Below, piece after piece: positions 32,756 through 40,296 of a DNA stretch of 49,374 nt. Position 1 is the first letter of the stretch, and the number at the start of each line of letters is the position of its first letter. Under the pieces are notes generated by a model. That model worked only from the letters and a program-made list of their open reading frames with translations. It did no database searches and was not told the DNA's origin. Source of the DNA: an uncultured Dysosmobacter sp. (GTDB lineage: Bacteria; Bacillota; Clostridia; Oscillospirales; Oscillospiraceae). The stretch covers positions 1-49,374 of the forward strand of contig NZ_CANRKH010000021.1 of NCBI RefSeq assembly GCF_947631165.1. The letters are read 5' to 3'. Both the position numbers and the translations under genes were made by a program.

Positions 32756-33265
32756 ATGTCCAGATCCAAATTCACCGTCCACCAGCTCACCACCGCCGCC
32801 GTCATCGCCGCCGTTTACGCCGCTTTGACCCTGCTGCTGCCCATCCCCCAGTACCTGGGCGTTCAGTTCCGCGTGGCTGAGGCCATGACTCTGCTGCCCT
32901 TCCTGTTCCCGGAGGCCATCCCCGGCCTGGTGGTGGGCTGCTTCCTGGCCAATTTCCTGGGGTCCCCCATCGTGCTGGACTGGATCTTCGGTACGCTGGC
33001 GACCCTGCTGGCGGCCCTCTGGACCCGCCGGATGCCTAACAAGTGGCTGGCGGCGGTGCCGCCGGTGGTCTGCAATGCTGTTATCGTGGGGGCAGAGATC
33101 GCCTGGTTCGTGACGCAGGACGGCGGCGCGTTCTGGCCTGCCTACGCCCTGAACGCTTTCACCGTGGGCCTGGGGGAGGCCCTGGTCTGTTTCATCCTGG
33201 GCATTCTGCTGCTGCGTGTGCTGGATAACATCCCCGCTCTGAAAAACCGCGTCTCCCGTCCCTGA
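32756..33265 (+). CDS. queT: QueT-family transporter (ECF S component for a queuosine precursor)
   Basis: A 169-residue membrane protein with about five to six helices. It matches the QueT/COG4708 family: VHQLTTAAVIAAVYAALTLLLPI, then VQFRVAEAMTLLPFLFPEAIPGLVVGCFLANFLGSPIVLDWIFGTLATLLAALWTRRM and a C-terminal GLGEALVCFILGILLL. These proteins are the substrate-binding part of energy-coupling factor transporters and are thought to import a queuosine precursor (preQ1 or queuine) for modification of the tRNA wobble base. The ECF energising module is not in the window. AGGAGG nine bases before the ATG fixes the start, and the site is held in a hairpin of the leader. A strong terminator follows. 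Confidence 0.92.
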   Translation: MSRSKFTVHQLTTAAVIAAVYAALTLLLPIPQYLGVQFRVAEAMTLLPFLFPEAIPGLVVGCFLANFLGSPIVLDWIFGTLATLLAALWTRRMPNKWLAAVPPVVCNAVIVGAEIAWFVTQDGGAFWPAYALNAFTVGLGEALVCFILGILLLRVLDNIPALKNRVSRP

Positions 33266-33275
33266 CTTCTCCGCA

Positions 33276-33306
33276 CCCGTCCGGCTCCGCCGGGCGGGTA
33301 CTTTTT
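33276..33306 (+). terminator. Terminator of queT
   Basis: A 10-bp GC stem (33276-33285 with 33289-33298, one mismatch) followed by TACTTTTT. Confidence 0.85.
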
Positions 33307-33311
33307 ACAAA

Positions 33312-33358
33312 CATAACAAAACAGCGGGACGGCATCGCCGTCCCGCTGTTTTGTTATG
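33312..33358. terminator. Very long hairpin terminator beside rubredoxin
   Basis: A 22-bp perfect stem (33312-33333 with 33337-33358) with an ATC loop. It lies 13 bases downstream of the rubredoxin stop on the minus strand. Confidence 0.85.
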
Positions 33359-33371
33359 CTTTTTCGCTGAC

Positions 33372-33530
33372 TCAGACCGGCTCGAACTCGTCCTTGCCCA
33401 TGCCGCAGATGGGGCAGACCCAATCCTCAGGCAGATCCTCCCACTTGGTGCCGGGAGCGATGCCGTTGTCGGGATCGCCGGCAGCCTCGTCATAAATATA
33501 GCCGCAGGGCTTGCATTCGTACTGTTTCAT
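33372..33530 (-). CDS. Rubredoxin
   Basis: A 52-residue rubredoxin with the four iron-binding cysteines in two CxxC knuckles, Cys6-x2-Cys9 ([11 protein letters not shown]) and Cys39-x2-Cys42 ([15 protein letters not shown]). Length and sequence are canonical: [22 protein letters not shown] is the typical central region. It is a soluble one-electron carrier used in anaerobes for oxygen and peroxide defence (with rubrerythrin or flavodiiron proteins) and other reductions. GAGG upstream of the ATG supports the start. No redox partner gene is adjacent. It sits alone between a long hairpin and the pyruvyltransferase fusion gene. Confidence 0.97.
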   Translation of the reverse strand: MKQYECKPCGYIYDEAAGDPDNGIAPGTKWEDLPEDWVCPICGMGKDEFEPV

Positions 33531-33610
33531 GCTGCAACCTCACATTCTTTTTGAAGATGATCCCATGATACCGGAATTTCAGCCAGAAAACAGTTGCTCT
33601 TGCAACAGAT

Positions 33611-35938
33611 TTACCGCAATTTTGCCCGTATCTTGGCCTTGATCTCCGGGGAGAGCACCTTGCCCGCCGCCCGTACCGGTAGGGGCGGCAGCCGGAAGAA
33701 CCGCTTCCGCACCTGTCCGAAAGGCTCCAGCGCATAGGCGGCGAAAAAGGCCGTCCGGTCTGGTGCCGGGGCGATGGGGCTGGCCAGCCGGGGATTGCCC
33801 GCCACAGCCCGTTCCACGGGAAAGGCCTGGCGGCTCAGGGGGAGCTGGTCGAAGATGTGGCTGCCGTGGGCGGTGTTCACCAGCAGCAGGCTCACGCCCT
33901 TTTGCTGCTGCTCCGGCAGTTCCTCCGGCTTCAGACCCCAGAAGTCCCCCAGGGTGAAGTCGCCGGGGCGGTTCAGGTTGGTATAGGCGCACCGGTGGCA
34001 GCTGGGCCGCAGGAACAGGGACCGGCCGAAGGCCCGGCCATACTCTGTGGAAAACAGGGGCGCGGTGTCCACGGTGCCGTCGTCATAGATGGTGGTGAAG
34101 TGGCTGTCCTTCCAGCCGGTCACCTTGTTGCGGAACCGCACCGCCTGCAATCCCTTCCCCTTTTGGGCCTCGATGGACCGGGCCATGTCCTCCCACACGC
34201 CGGGGGAGGGAACGCCATGGCACACCAGGTCGCAGGTGGTCAGCTTTTCCGGGCGGCAGCCCAAAAAGCTGTAAAGGCCGTCCACCTGGCAGGGGGTCCC
34301 GGAAAACAGCACGTCCCGGCCCATGTTCAGGGCGGCCCGCACCTCCCGGAAGGTCTCGCCCAGGTCGCTCTGGACGTATTTGGCCCCCCGCAGCCGCCAC
34401 AGATCCTCTTTGCGGAAGCAGGCCACGTGCCGCAGGCGCTGTTTGCCGTCCATGGCGGCGCCGAACACCACGCCGCCGGATTCCAGCACGTAGTCCGCCA
34501 GGGCGGTGAATACGCCGCCGGAGGTGGAGTCCCGCCGGATCTCGTCATTGCGGTTCCAGGCGGCGAAGGCGGCGGGCAGGGGCGCCCGGGGCCGCTGTTT
34601 CAGAGCCGGACAAGCGGCGGTGCAGCGGCCGCAGCGGACGCACTTGTCCAGGTCCGCCGCCGGATAGGAGAAGCCCTCCTGATCCCGAACCATGGCGATA
34701 GCGTCCTTGGGGCAGACGCTGGCGCAGGCGGTGCAGCCGGTGCAGCGGCTGTGGTCCGCCAGCCGGGGCCCGTCCTGTTTCGCGTCCCGGGTCTCCGCCG
34801 GGGCGCTTTCATAGGGCGCATTTTCCAGGGCGGCGCGGAGATAGTCCAGGGACCCGGCCCGCTCCGCCGCCAAACGACCGTCCACGGCCTGCCAGTCGAT
34901 CTGGTCCTCCAGACCGGCGGTGCTGCCGCCGCCGATGATCCGGTCCGTCAGGCCCAGGCGGCTCAGGATGCTGAAGGTCCGGGAGGTCTCCGGGTCCGCC
35001 AGCTCCCTGGGGGACACCGCGGTGAAGAAGGGGACATGGAACTGGACGGAGAACACCGTTCCGTGGAAGGAATTGGTAAACACGAAGGCGGCGTTGGCAA
35101 ACAGCTCCAGAAATTCTGCCGGGCCGGCGTCCAGCACGCAGCGGGCCTTGGGATGGACCTTCTGCCGGACGCCGCACAGCTGCACGATGGGCATGCCGCT
35201 CCGCTCCGCGAAGGTGCGGATGTAAGGAGCCAGCGCCCCGGGCTTGCTGATGCAGTAGCAGAGAATATACCCCCCGGGGGTATATTTTTTGACATTCAAA
35301 TACCCCCCCGGGGTATGGATCGCCGCCCGCCACTGGTCCGCCGTCAGCAGCAGGGTGGGGTCCAGCACCACCGGCGCCTCTCTTCCGGTGATCTCCGCTG
35401 TGATCTTTTGCCCCTGCTTCTCTCGGACGGACAGGTGGGAGAACTGGCTGAGATATTTCCGCAGCTCCTCCTCCATGCCCTCGGGGATGACAGGCGTGCC
35501 GAAGGAGGGGGCGTAGGCGATCTTCCGCTTTTCAGAAAAGGCCCCGAAAAACACCGGGTCGAACCGGCCGTCGGGGAAGATCAGGGGATTCCAGATCTGG
35601 TCGCTGCCGGCGAGGATGGCGTCGTAGGGCGGGTTCGTCGTCCGCAGCTCCTCCAGGCTCTCATAGCGGCGGGGGGAGATGCGCAGATGGTCCTGGGAAA
35701 ATTTCTCGAACCGCTGGTAGCGGGCCTGGAGCGCCGGGTAGTGCAGGGCGGTATGAGCGTCCGCGGCGGCGCTGCCCAGGCCGGTGGGGCGGCGGAACAG
35801 GCTGTTGTCCTGATTCACGAAGTAGTCGATGATCTCGCACTCGTGGCCCAGGGACTCCACCGCCCGCTCCGTGGCCGCCGCCTGCAGCAGCGCCCCATAG
35901 TGGTGGATGTGATAAAAAGTAACAAGTCCTGTCTTCAA
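33611..35938 (-). CDS. Polysaccharide pyruvyl transferase - F420-hydrogenase beta-type fusion protein
   Basis: A 775-residue two-part protein. Residues about 1-370 match the polysaccharide pyruvyl transferase family (MKTGLVTFYHIHHYGALLQA, SDQIWNP, FVFTNSFHGTVFSVQF). Then two ferredoxin motifs (CTGCTACASVCP and CVRCGRCTAACP, about 385-440) lead into a coenzyme F420 hydrogenase/dehydrogenase beta-type domain (STSGGVFTALADYVL, GAKYVQSDLG, VLFSGTPCQVDGLYSFLG, LVCHGVPSPGVWEDM, CAYTNLNRPGDFTLGDFWG). The start is TTG at 35938, seven bases after AAAGGAAG. Both halves are common in gut Firmicutes within capsule or polymer loci, sometimes fused; the joint reaction (possibly redox-linked sugar modification) is unknown. 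An 11-residue duplication (TPGGYLNVKKY) occurs near residue 210. Confidence 0.88.
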   Translation of the reverse strand: MKTGLVTFYHIHHYGALLQAAATERAVESLGHECEIIDYFVNQDNSLFRRPTGLGSAAADAHTALHYPALQARYQRFEKFSQDHLRISPRRYESLEELRTTNPPYDAILAGSDQIWNPLIFPDGRFDPVFFGAFSEKRKIAYAPSFGTPVIPEGMEEELRKYLSQFSHLSVREKQGQKITAEITGREAPVVLDPTLLLTADQWRAAIHTPGGYLNVKKYTPGGYILCYCISKPGALAPYIRTFAERSGMPIVQLCGVRQKVHPKARCVLDAGPAEFLELFANAAFVFTNSFHGTVFSVQFHVPFFTAVSPRELADPETSRTFSILSRLGLTDRIIGGGSTAGLEDQIDWQAVDGRLAAERAGSLDYLRAALENAPYESAPAETRDAKQDGPRLADHSRCTGCTACASVCPKDAIAMVRDQEGFSYPAADLDKCVRCGRCTAACPALKQRPRAPLPAAFAAWNRNDEIRRDSTSGGVFTALADYVLESGGVVFGAAMDGKQRLRHVACFRKEDLWRLRGAKYVQSDLGETFREVRAALNMGRDVLFSGTPCQVDGLYSFLGCRPEKLTTCDLVCHGVPSPGVWEDMARSIEAQKGKGLQAVRFRNKVTGWKDSHFTTIYDDGTVDTAPLFSTEYGRAFGRSLFLRPSCHRCAYTNLNRPGDFTLGDFWGLKPEELPEQQQKGVSLLLVNTAHGSHIFDQLPLSRQAFPVERAVAGNPRLASPIAPAPDRTAFFAAYALEPFGQVRKRFFRLPPLPVRAAGKVLSPEIKAKIRAKLR
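35265..35319 (+). promoter_or_regulatory. CsoR-like palindromes and a TTGACA box inside a reading frame
   Basis: A palindrome with 10-bp arms (ATATACCCCC/GGGGGTATAT, 35265-35285 with a central C) is followed by TTGACA (35289-35294) and a second palindrome, ATACCCC/GGGGTAT (35300-35316). On the plus strand this looks like a CsoR/CstR-type metal- or sulfide-responsive operator pair around a -35 box, antisense to the gene that contains it. The -10 is poor (TATGGA). It encodes the repeated TPGGY of that protein. Confidence 0.4.
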
Positions 35939-35962
35939 GAGGAAACTTCCTTTCTGCAAGAA

Positions 35963-36116
35963 CCCGTATTCATAAGTGAAAAATGCCGGATGGGCGAGGA
36001 ATCTTCCCGGCAGGCAAGGCGCTTTGACGCAGGAAGTTTGTGTATTTCAAGGAAAAGCAACGCAGTATGGCGGGAAAAGGCCCGCACAGACGGCGTTCAG
36101 CGCTTGTGAATACGGG
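35963..36116 (-). repeat. R2 inverted-repeat element, copy b
   Basis: A 154-base element with perfect 10-bp ends, CCCGTATTCA (35963-35972) and TGAATACGGG (36107-36116). Its reverse complement aligns with R2 copy a in the purA leader. It fills the gap between the dCMP deaminase stop (36120) and the fusion-protein start. Confidence 0.8.
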
Positions 36117-36119
36117 CTC

Positions 36120-36626
36120 TTATTTCAAATCCATCTGCGGGATCTGGTTCACCGGGGTCAGCAGGTCGTCCTCCGCCACCCAGTCGGCCACGGGGACCAC
36201 CTCGAACTCCGTCTCGGTGCGGCGGATGACTACCTTTTCCAGCCCGGCGTTGATGACCATCCGGCGGCACATCAGGCAGGAGGTGGCATCACTCAGCAGC
36301 TTGCCGGTGCGGGCGTCCCGGCCCACCAGATAGATGGTGCCGCCCACCATGTCCCGCCGGGAGGCGGAGATGATGGCGTTGGCCTCGGCGTGGACGCTGC
36401 GGCACAGCTCATACCGCTCGCCTCGGGGGACCTTCATGGCCTCTCGGGAGCAGTAGCCCATGTCCACGCAGTTGGCCCGGCCCCGGGGCGCGCCGTTGTA
36501 GCCTGTGGAAATGATCTCATCGTTCTTCACGATGATGGCGCCGTAGATCCGGCGCAGGCAGGTGGCCCGTTCCAAAACGGTCTCGGCGATATCCAGGTAA
36601 TAATTCTCCTTGCTGATGCGGTCCAT
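36120..36626 (-). CDS. dCMP deaminase / ComEB-type cytidine deaminase
   Basis: A 168-residue zinc-dependent deaminase. The zinc ligands are His79 in the HAE motif (SVHAEANAII, with Glu81 as proton shuttle) and Cys117/Cys120 in SCLMCRRMVINAGL; GYNGAPRG, typical of dCMP deaminases, lies at about 42-49. It converts dCMP to dUMP for thymidylate synthesis; the B. subtilis homologue is called ComEB but its competence role is doubtful. The start is fixed at 36626 by GGAGGG upstream; the reading frame continues further back into R1 copy E, which explains longer false starts. It is followed at once by R2 copy b. Confidence 0.92.
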   Translation of the reverse strand: MDRISKENYYLDIAETVLERATCLRRIYGAIIVKNDEIISTGYNGAPRGRANCVDMGYCSREAMKVPRGERYELCRSVHAEANAIISASRRDMVGGTIYLVGRDARTGKLLSDATSCLMCRRMVINAGLEKVVIRRTETEFEVVPVADWVAEDDLLTPVNQIPQMDLK

Positions 36627-36653
36627 AGGCAGCCCTCCATGTACATTTATTGT

Positions 36654-36766
36654 GGTCAAATTTCTGATTTGACCGGCTATGAGATCCAAATCTTGGCCGC
36701 GGACCGCGGCCTGTCCCAGCACTTGTGCGCTGTGACACTTGAAAAGGGGTTATACCACTTATTAAG
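36654..36766 (-). repeat. R1 multi-hairpin element, copy E
   Basis: The plus-strand text 36676-36766 matches the reverse complement of R1 copy B closely: GGCTATGAGATCCAAATC, then GGCCGCG/CGCGGCC (36685-36701), then GTGCGCTGTGACACTTG. On the other side of the linker it has one hairpin, GGTCAAA/TTTGACC (36654-36660 with 36668-36674), so this copy is shorter. It lies just upstream of the dCMP deaminase gene. Confidence 0.8.
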
Positions 36767-36840
36767 TTATTTAATTATAGCATGAGAGGCCAAACCTCGC
36801 AAGAGGGGGTATCCGGCAGTTTTGCCAGAAAGCCAGGAAA

Positions 36841-37830
36841 TCAGAGCCGTCCCGCTCGGACGGCGATCAGCTCCGCCGCCACGGACACGGCGATCTCCGC
36901 TGGGGTCTCCGCCCCGATGGCCAGGCCGATGGGAGCGTGGACCTGGGCATATTCCTCCGCCGTGAAGCCCTCCGCCAGCAGCCTGTCCCGGCACAGGGCC
37001 AGTTTCTTTTTCGAGCCGATGCAGCCTAAGTATCGGGCACCGCTGCGAAGGGTCTGAGCCAGCACCTCATGATCCGCCTGATGGCCCCGGGTCATGATGA
37101 CCACATAGTCATCCGGCGTGATGGTCAGGTGCTTGTCCAGCTCCTCGAAAGAGCCGCAGAAGGCGGCCTCCGCCTGGGGGAATAGAGCCAGATCCGCGAA
37201 CTCCGGGCGGTCGTCGTACACCACCGGCCGGAAGCCCACTGCCGCGATGGCCGGTACCAGGGCTTGGGATACGTGGCCCCCGCCGAAGATATACACCCGT
37301 CCCGCCTTCACCGCCGGCACGGCGAACCAGCCGTCTTGGAACACCGCCCTGTTTTGCAGAAGCCCCGGCGGGAGCTCCGGCAGGTCCCGGGAGCCGGCGC
37401 GGCCCGCCAGACCCATGGCGGAGACCCGTTCCCCCTCCAGCCGCCGCACCAGCCAGGTGTCGGCGTTTTGGCCGGTGGCCTCCAGCAGCCGCCGGAACAG
37501 GGCGATGACCGCTGCGTCTCCGGCAGGGAGATGCTGGAAATGGAGCGTCACCGCCCCGCCGCAGACCATGCCCAGGCTGGCGGCATCCCCCTGGACAAAA
37601 CGGAAGTCCCGGACGGCGTTTTCTCCGGTCTCCAGCAGAGTTCGGGCCAGGAGCGTGGCCTCATACTCCGCATTGCCGCCGCCAATGGTGCCGGCGGCGG
37701 TCTCCGGCAGCACCGCCAGCAGCGCGCCTGCTCCTCGGGGCGTGGAGCCGCTAGCGGCCAGGACGCTGACCAGCTGGATGCTTTGGCCGCCCTCCAGGGC
37801 GTGAAGAATGGTTTTGATGAGTTCCCGCAT
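36841..37830 (-). CDS. XdhC/CoxI-family molybdenum-hydroxylase maturation protein
   Basis: A 329-residue protein with both XdhC parts: the N-terminal XdhC_CoxI segment (LVSVLAASGSTPRGAGALLAV, AAGTIGGGNAEYEA) and the C-terminal Rossmann-like domain (AGRVYIFGGGHVSQALVPAIAAVGFRPVVYDDR, VIMTRGHQADHEVL, YLGCIGSKKK, HAPIGLAIGAETPAEIAVSVAAELIAVRAG). XdhC binds molybdenum cofactor, helps add the sulfido ligand and inserts it into xanthine dehydrogenase-type enzymes. No molybdenum hydroxylase genes are nearby, so its client is elsewhere; selenium-dependent hydroxylases are frequent clients in clostridia. AAAGGAGG upstream fixes the start. Confidence 0.9.
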   Translation of the reverse strand: MRELIKTILHALEGGQSIQLVSVLAASGSTPRGAGALLAVLPETAAGTIGGGNAEYEATLLARTLLETGENAVRDFRFVQGDAASLGMVCGGAVTLHFQHLPAGDAAVIALFRRLLEATGQNADTWLVRRLEGERVSAMGLAGRAGSRDLPELPPGLLQNRAVFQDGWFAVPAVKAGRVYIFGGGHVSQALVPAIAAVGFRPVVYDDRPEFADLALFPQAEAAFCGSFEELDKHLTITPDDYVVIMTRGHQADHEVLAQTLRSGARYLGCIGSKKKLALCRDRLLAEGFTAEEYAQVHAPIGLAIGAETPAEIAVSVAAELIAVRAGRL

Positions 37831-37913
37831 AGGGGCGCCTCCTTTGCTGCGTTTTCTTCATTATAGCACAGACGCGGAGGATTGGAAAGACCGGGGATGG
37901 GGCAGGCTCCCGC

Positions 37914-37943
37914 CGAAAAAAAGGCCGCCCCGGCGGGGCGGCC
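37914..37943 (-). terminator. Terminator of the LysR gene
   Basis: A 9-bp GC stem (37923-37931 with 37935-37943) with a run of seven to nine A bases on the left, which is a T-run on the minus strand. Confidence 0.85.
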
Positions 37944-38047
37944 CGGAGCGGCGGAAGTGATGGCGCGGCACCTGCGGTCATTGAAAAAGAAGCGCCGGCA
38001 AAGCAATCCACACGCTGGCGGCGCTTTGCTGTTCGGTTTTGTGCGGT

Positions 38048-38962
38048 CTAATACAGGCCCTGATAATGGGGCAGCGGATAGTCCATCTCATAATTGCGGC
38101 ACAGGTCGATGAAAGCCTTTGCGGAGGAGGTGAGAAACTTTTCTCTGTGATACACGATGTGGAACATTCTGCTGAAATCCAAGCCCTTTACACGGACGGC
38201 CACCACCAGACCGTGGGCCAAAGGCCCCACTACCATGCGCTGCGGAAGCACAGTGATGCCCAGGCCGTTGATCACGGCGTTCACCAGAGCGGTGGTGCTC
38301 ATGGCCTCCCAGATCGGGGAGACCGAGAAGCCCGCCTGCTCAATGACATGCTCGAAGGTCTCACGGGTCCCGCTGCCCTTCTCCCGCAGAAGGAAGCGCT
38401 GCCGGCGGAATTCATCTATGGAGATCTCCTGGCCCTGGCTGAAGCAGCCCTCCGCCGGACAGATGACGGACAGATGATCCTCCATATACTCTTCCGACGT
38501 GAAAGACGGAACATGGGAAACGCCTTCGATCAGCGCAAAGTCCAGCTCGTTGTCCAAGAGCTTCTGCTCAAGCTGCTCCGACGGCCCAATGACAGCCCTG
38601 ACCTCTGTGCCTGGATAGCGGTTGTAGAACGCTTTTACATAGTTGGGCAGAAATTGGGAGCCGATGGTGACGCTGGCCCCGACCCGCAGGATGCCGAAAG
38701 CGTCCCAGTTCCGCATTCCCTTTTCCATCTCGTCAAACAGAGCGATGATATGGCGGGCGTACTCCTGAAATTTTCGCCCCGCCTCCGTGATCCGCAGCCG
38801 CCTGCCGATCCGGTCAAACAGGATCACGCCGTAGTATTGCTCCAATTCCCGGATGGCAAGGCTGACCGCCGGCTGTGTCGTATGGATCTCCTCGGAGGCC
38901 TTGGTGGTGTTGAAATCGTGGTCACAGACCGCCAAAAAAAGTTTGAGATGCCGGATGGTCAT
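38048..38962 (-). CDS. LysR-family transcriptional regulator
   Basis: A 304-residue LysR regulator: N-terminal winged HTH (MTIRHLKLFLAVCDHDFNTTKASEEIHTTQPAVSLAIRELEQYYGVILFDRIGRRLRITEAG) and a two-lobed effector-binding domain (about 90-300, with LRVGASVTIGSQFLPNYV and ELDFALIEG). The start is 38962, five bases after AAGGAGG; the codons back to 38980 are part of that ribosome site. It is divergent from the chromate-type transporter genes across an AT-rich 184-base gap, the usual LysR arrangement, so it very probably controls them. The effector is unknown and need not be chromate. Confidence 0.93.
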   Translation of the reverse strand: MTIRHLKLFLAVCDHDFNTTKASEEIHTTQPAVSLAIRELEQYYGVILFDRIGRRLRITEAGRKFQEYARHIIALFDEMEKGMRNWDAFGILRVGASVTIGSQFLPNYVKAFYNRYPGTEVRAVIGPSEQLEQKLLDNELDFALIEGVSHVPSFTSEEYMEDHLSVICPAEGCFSQGQEISIDEFRRQRFLLREKGSGTRETFEHVIEQAGFSVSPIWEAMSTTALVNAVINGLGITVLPQRMVVGPLAHGLVVAVRVKGLDFSRMFHIVYHREKFLTSSAKAFIDLCRNYEMDYPLPHYQGLY

Positions 38963-39009
38963 GGCACCCTCCTTATTCATATTAAAATACGTATAGAAAC
39001 AATTAAATT

Positions 39010-39028
39010 ATATTATTTTTCATATTAT
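39010..39028. promoter_or_regulatory. AT-rich control region with a direct repeat between lysR and the transporter genes
   Basis: ATATTAT occurs at 39010-39016 and again at 39022-39028, 12 bases apart and so one helical turn in phase, within a strongly AT-rich stretch. This could be a LysR site and holds likely -10 sequences; evidence is positional only. Confidence 0.35.
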
Positions 39029-39054
39029 ATTTCAAGTGCTATATTTCAGATATA

Positions 39055-39130
39055 CCCTCAGTAAACAAAAGACAGAGCGGTTTTCGGGGCATTTTGAGCG
39101 GCAGGCGTGCTGCCCTTTGTCCACTGAGGG
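39055..39130 (+). repeat. R3 small inverted-repeat element
   Basis: A 76-base segment with 15-base ends, CCCTCAGTAAACAAA (39055-39069) and TTTGTCCACTGAGGG (39116-39130), matching in 13 of 15 positions. It lies between the LysR control region and the ribosome site of the first transporter gene. The right end recurs upstream of three other plus-strand genes. Confidence 0.6.
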
Positions 39131-39146
39131 CACAGACAGGGGGGAT

Positions 39147-39725
39147 ATGGATTTGGACGAAAAAAGGCGAAAATGCGGGAAGCTGTTTTTATCGACATTT
39201 CAACTCAGCGCGTGTACATTCGGCGGCGGCTTCGTCATCGTTCCGCTGATGCGGAAAAAGTTTGTGGAGGACCTGCACTGGATCGACGAGCAGGAAATGA
39301 TGGACCTGACAGCCATTGCCCAGTCCTCGCCGGGGGCCATTGCGGTAAACGCGTCCATTCTGGTGGGATATCATGTGGCGGGCGTGCTGGGAGCGCTGAC
39401 CACCGTGCTGGGAACGGTCCTGCCGCCGCTCATCATCATTTCGGCCGTATCATTTTTTTACACCGCGTTTCGTGACAACGCCGTCATCGACATGGCGATG
39501 ACGGGGATGCTGGCAGGCGTGGCGGCTGTGATCTGTGACGTTGTGATCACCATGGCAGCGGGCATTTTCAGACAGAAGCGGCTGCTGCCTGTTTTGATAC
39601 TGTTTTCCGCTTTTGCGGCTGTCCGATATCTGGGCGTCAATATTATTTTGATCATCTTCGCCTGCGGAGCCATCGGAGCGGCGGACACCTTTTGCCGCAG
39701 ACGGGCTGGAAGGGAGACGGCATGA
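39147..39725 (+). CDS. Chromate transporter family half-protein 1 (ChrA N-type)
   Basis: A 192-residue membrane protein with about five to six helices, a one-domain ChrA (CHR family). Marks are FQLSACTFGGGFVIVPLM near the start, EEQEMMDLTAIAQSSPGAIAVNASILVGY (here written DEQEMMD) and VLGTVLPPLIIISAVSFFY. Short CHR proteins occur as gene pairs that act together as one transporter. The start 39147 has a G-rich ribosome site (AGGGGGG), and the upstream frame runs into the R3 repeat. It overlaps the second half by four bases. Substrate is unproven: many clostridial CHR pairs under LysR control are probably general anion exporters. Confidence 0.88.
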   Translation: MDLDEKRRKCGKLFLSTFQLSACTFGGGFVIVPLMRKKFVEDLHWIDEQEMMDLTAIAQSSPGAIAVNASILVGYHVAGVLGALTTVLGTVLPPLIIISAVSFFYTAFRDNAVIDMAMTGMLAGVAAVICDVVITMAAGIFRQKRLLPVLILFSAFAAVRYLGVNIILIIFACGAIGAADTFCRRRAGRETA

Positions 39726-40285
39726 TCTATCTGGAATTGTTGTGGAGCTTCTTTCAGATCGGCCTGTTCAGCATCGGCGGCGGATATGCCGCCATGCCGC
39801 TGATCCAGCACCAGGTCGTTGATATGCACCCATGGCTGACGATGACGCAATTTGCAGATATCATGACCATCGCGGAAATGACGCCCGGTCCCATCGCTAT
39901 CAATTCCGCCACCTTTGTGGGGATCCGGGTTGCAGGCCTGCCCGGCGCGGTAGTCGCTACGGCTGGATGTGTCCTGCCGTCCTGCGTGATCGTCATGCTG
40001 CTGGCGTATATTTACTATCGGTTCCGGGGATTGTCAATGGTGCAGGGGATCCTGGCGGGCCTCCGCCCGGCGGTGGCCGCCATGATCGCGTCGGCGGGAC
40101 TTTCCCTTGTCATCCTGTCTTTTTGGGGGCAGCGCTCCCTCCCGGATGATCTGAGCGGTATCAATGGCATTTCTGTATGGATATTCTGCGCCGGTCTGCT
40201 GATCCTGCGGAAGTGGAAAGTCGATCCCATATATGTCATGGCGGGCGCCGGTGTGTTGGGTGTTCTTTTGTATTCCGTGATGTGA
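39722..40285 (+). CDS. Chromate transporter family half-protein 2
   Basis: A 187-residue paralogue of the preceding protein with the same marks: LFSIGGGYAAMPLIQHQVV, FADIMTIAEMTPGPIAINSATFVGIRVAG and VLPSCVIVMLLAYIYYRF. AAGGGAG upstream and an ATGA overlap with the first gene show translational coupling. The two are expected to insert in opposite orientations and form a heterodimer, as shown for split CHR proteins in Bacillus; that is family knowledge and not visible here. It is followed 11 bases later by a gene of unknown type in the same operon. Confidence 0.88.
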   Translation: MIYLELLWSFFQIGLFSIGGGYAAMPLIQHQVVDMHPWLTMTQFADIMTIAEMTPGPIAINSATFVGIRVAGLPGAVVATAGCVLPSCVIVMLLAYIYYRFRGLSMVQGILAGLRPAVAAMIASAGLSLVILSFWGQRSLPDDLSGINGISVWIFCAGLLILRKWKVDPIYVMAGAGVLGVLLYSVM

Positions 40286-40296
40286 GGAGGCTGCTT

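Noticed and set aside
33857..36109. 750-codon plus-strand frame opposite the pyruvyltransferase fusion gene
   Set aside because: Antisense to a protein with clear catalytic and ferredoxin motifs; composition is typical of a reverse-strand shadow.
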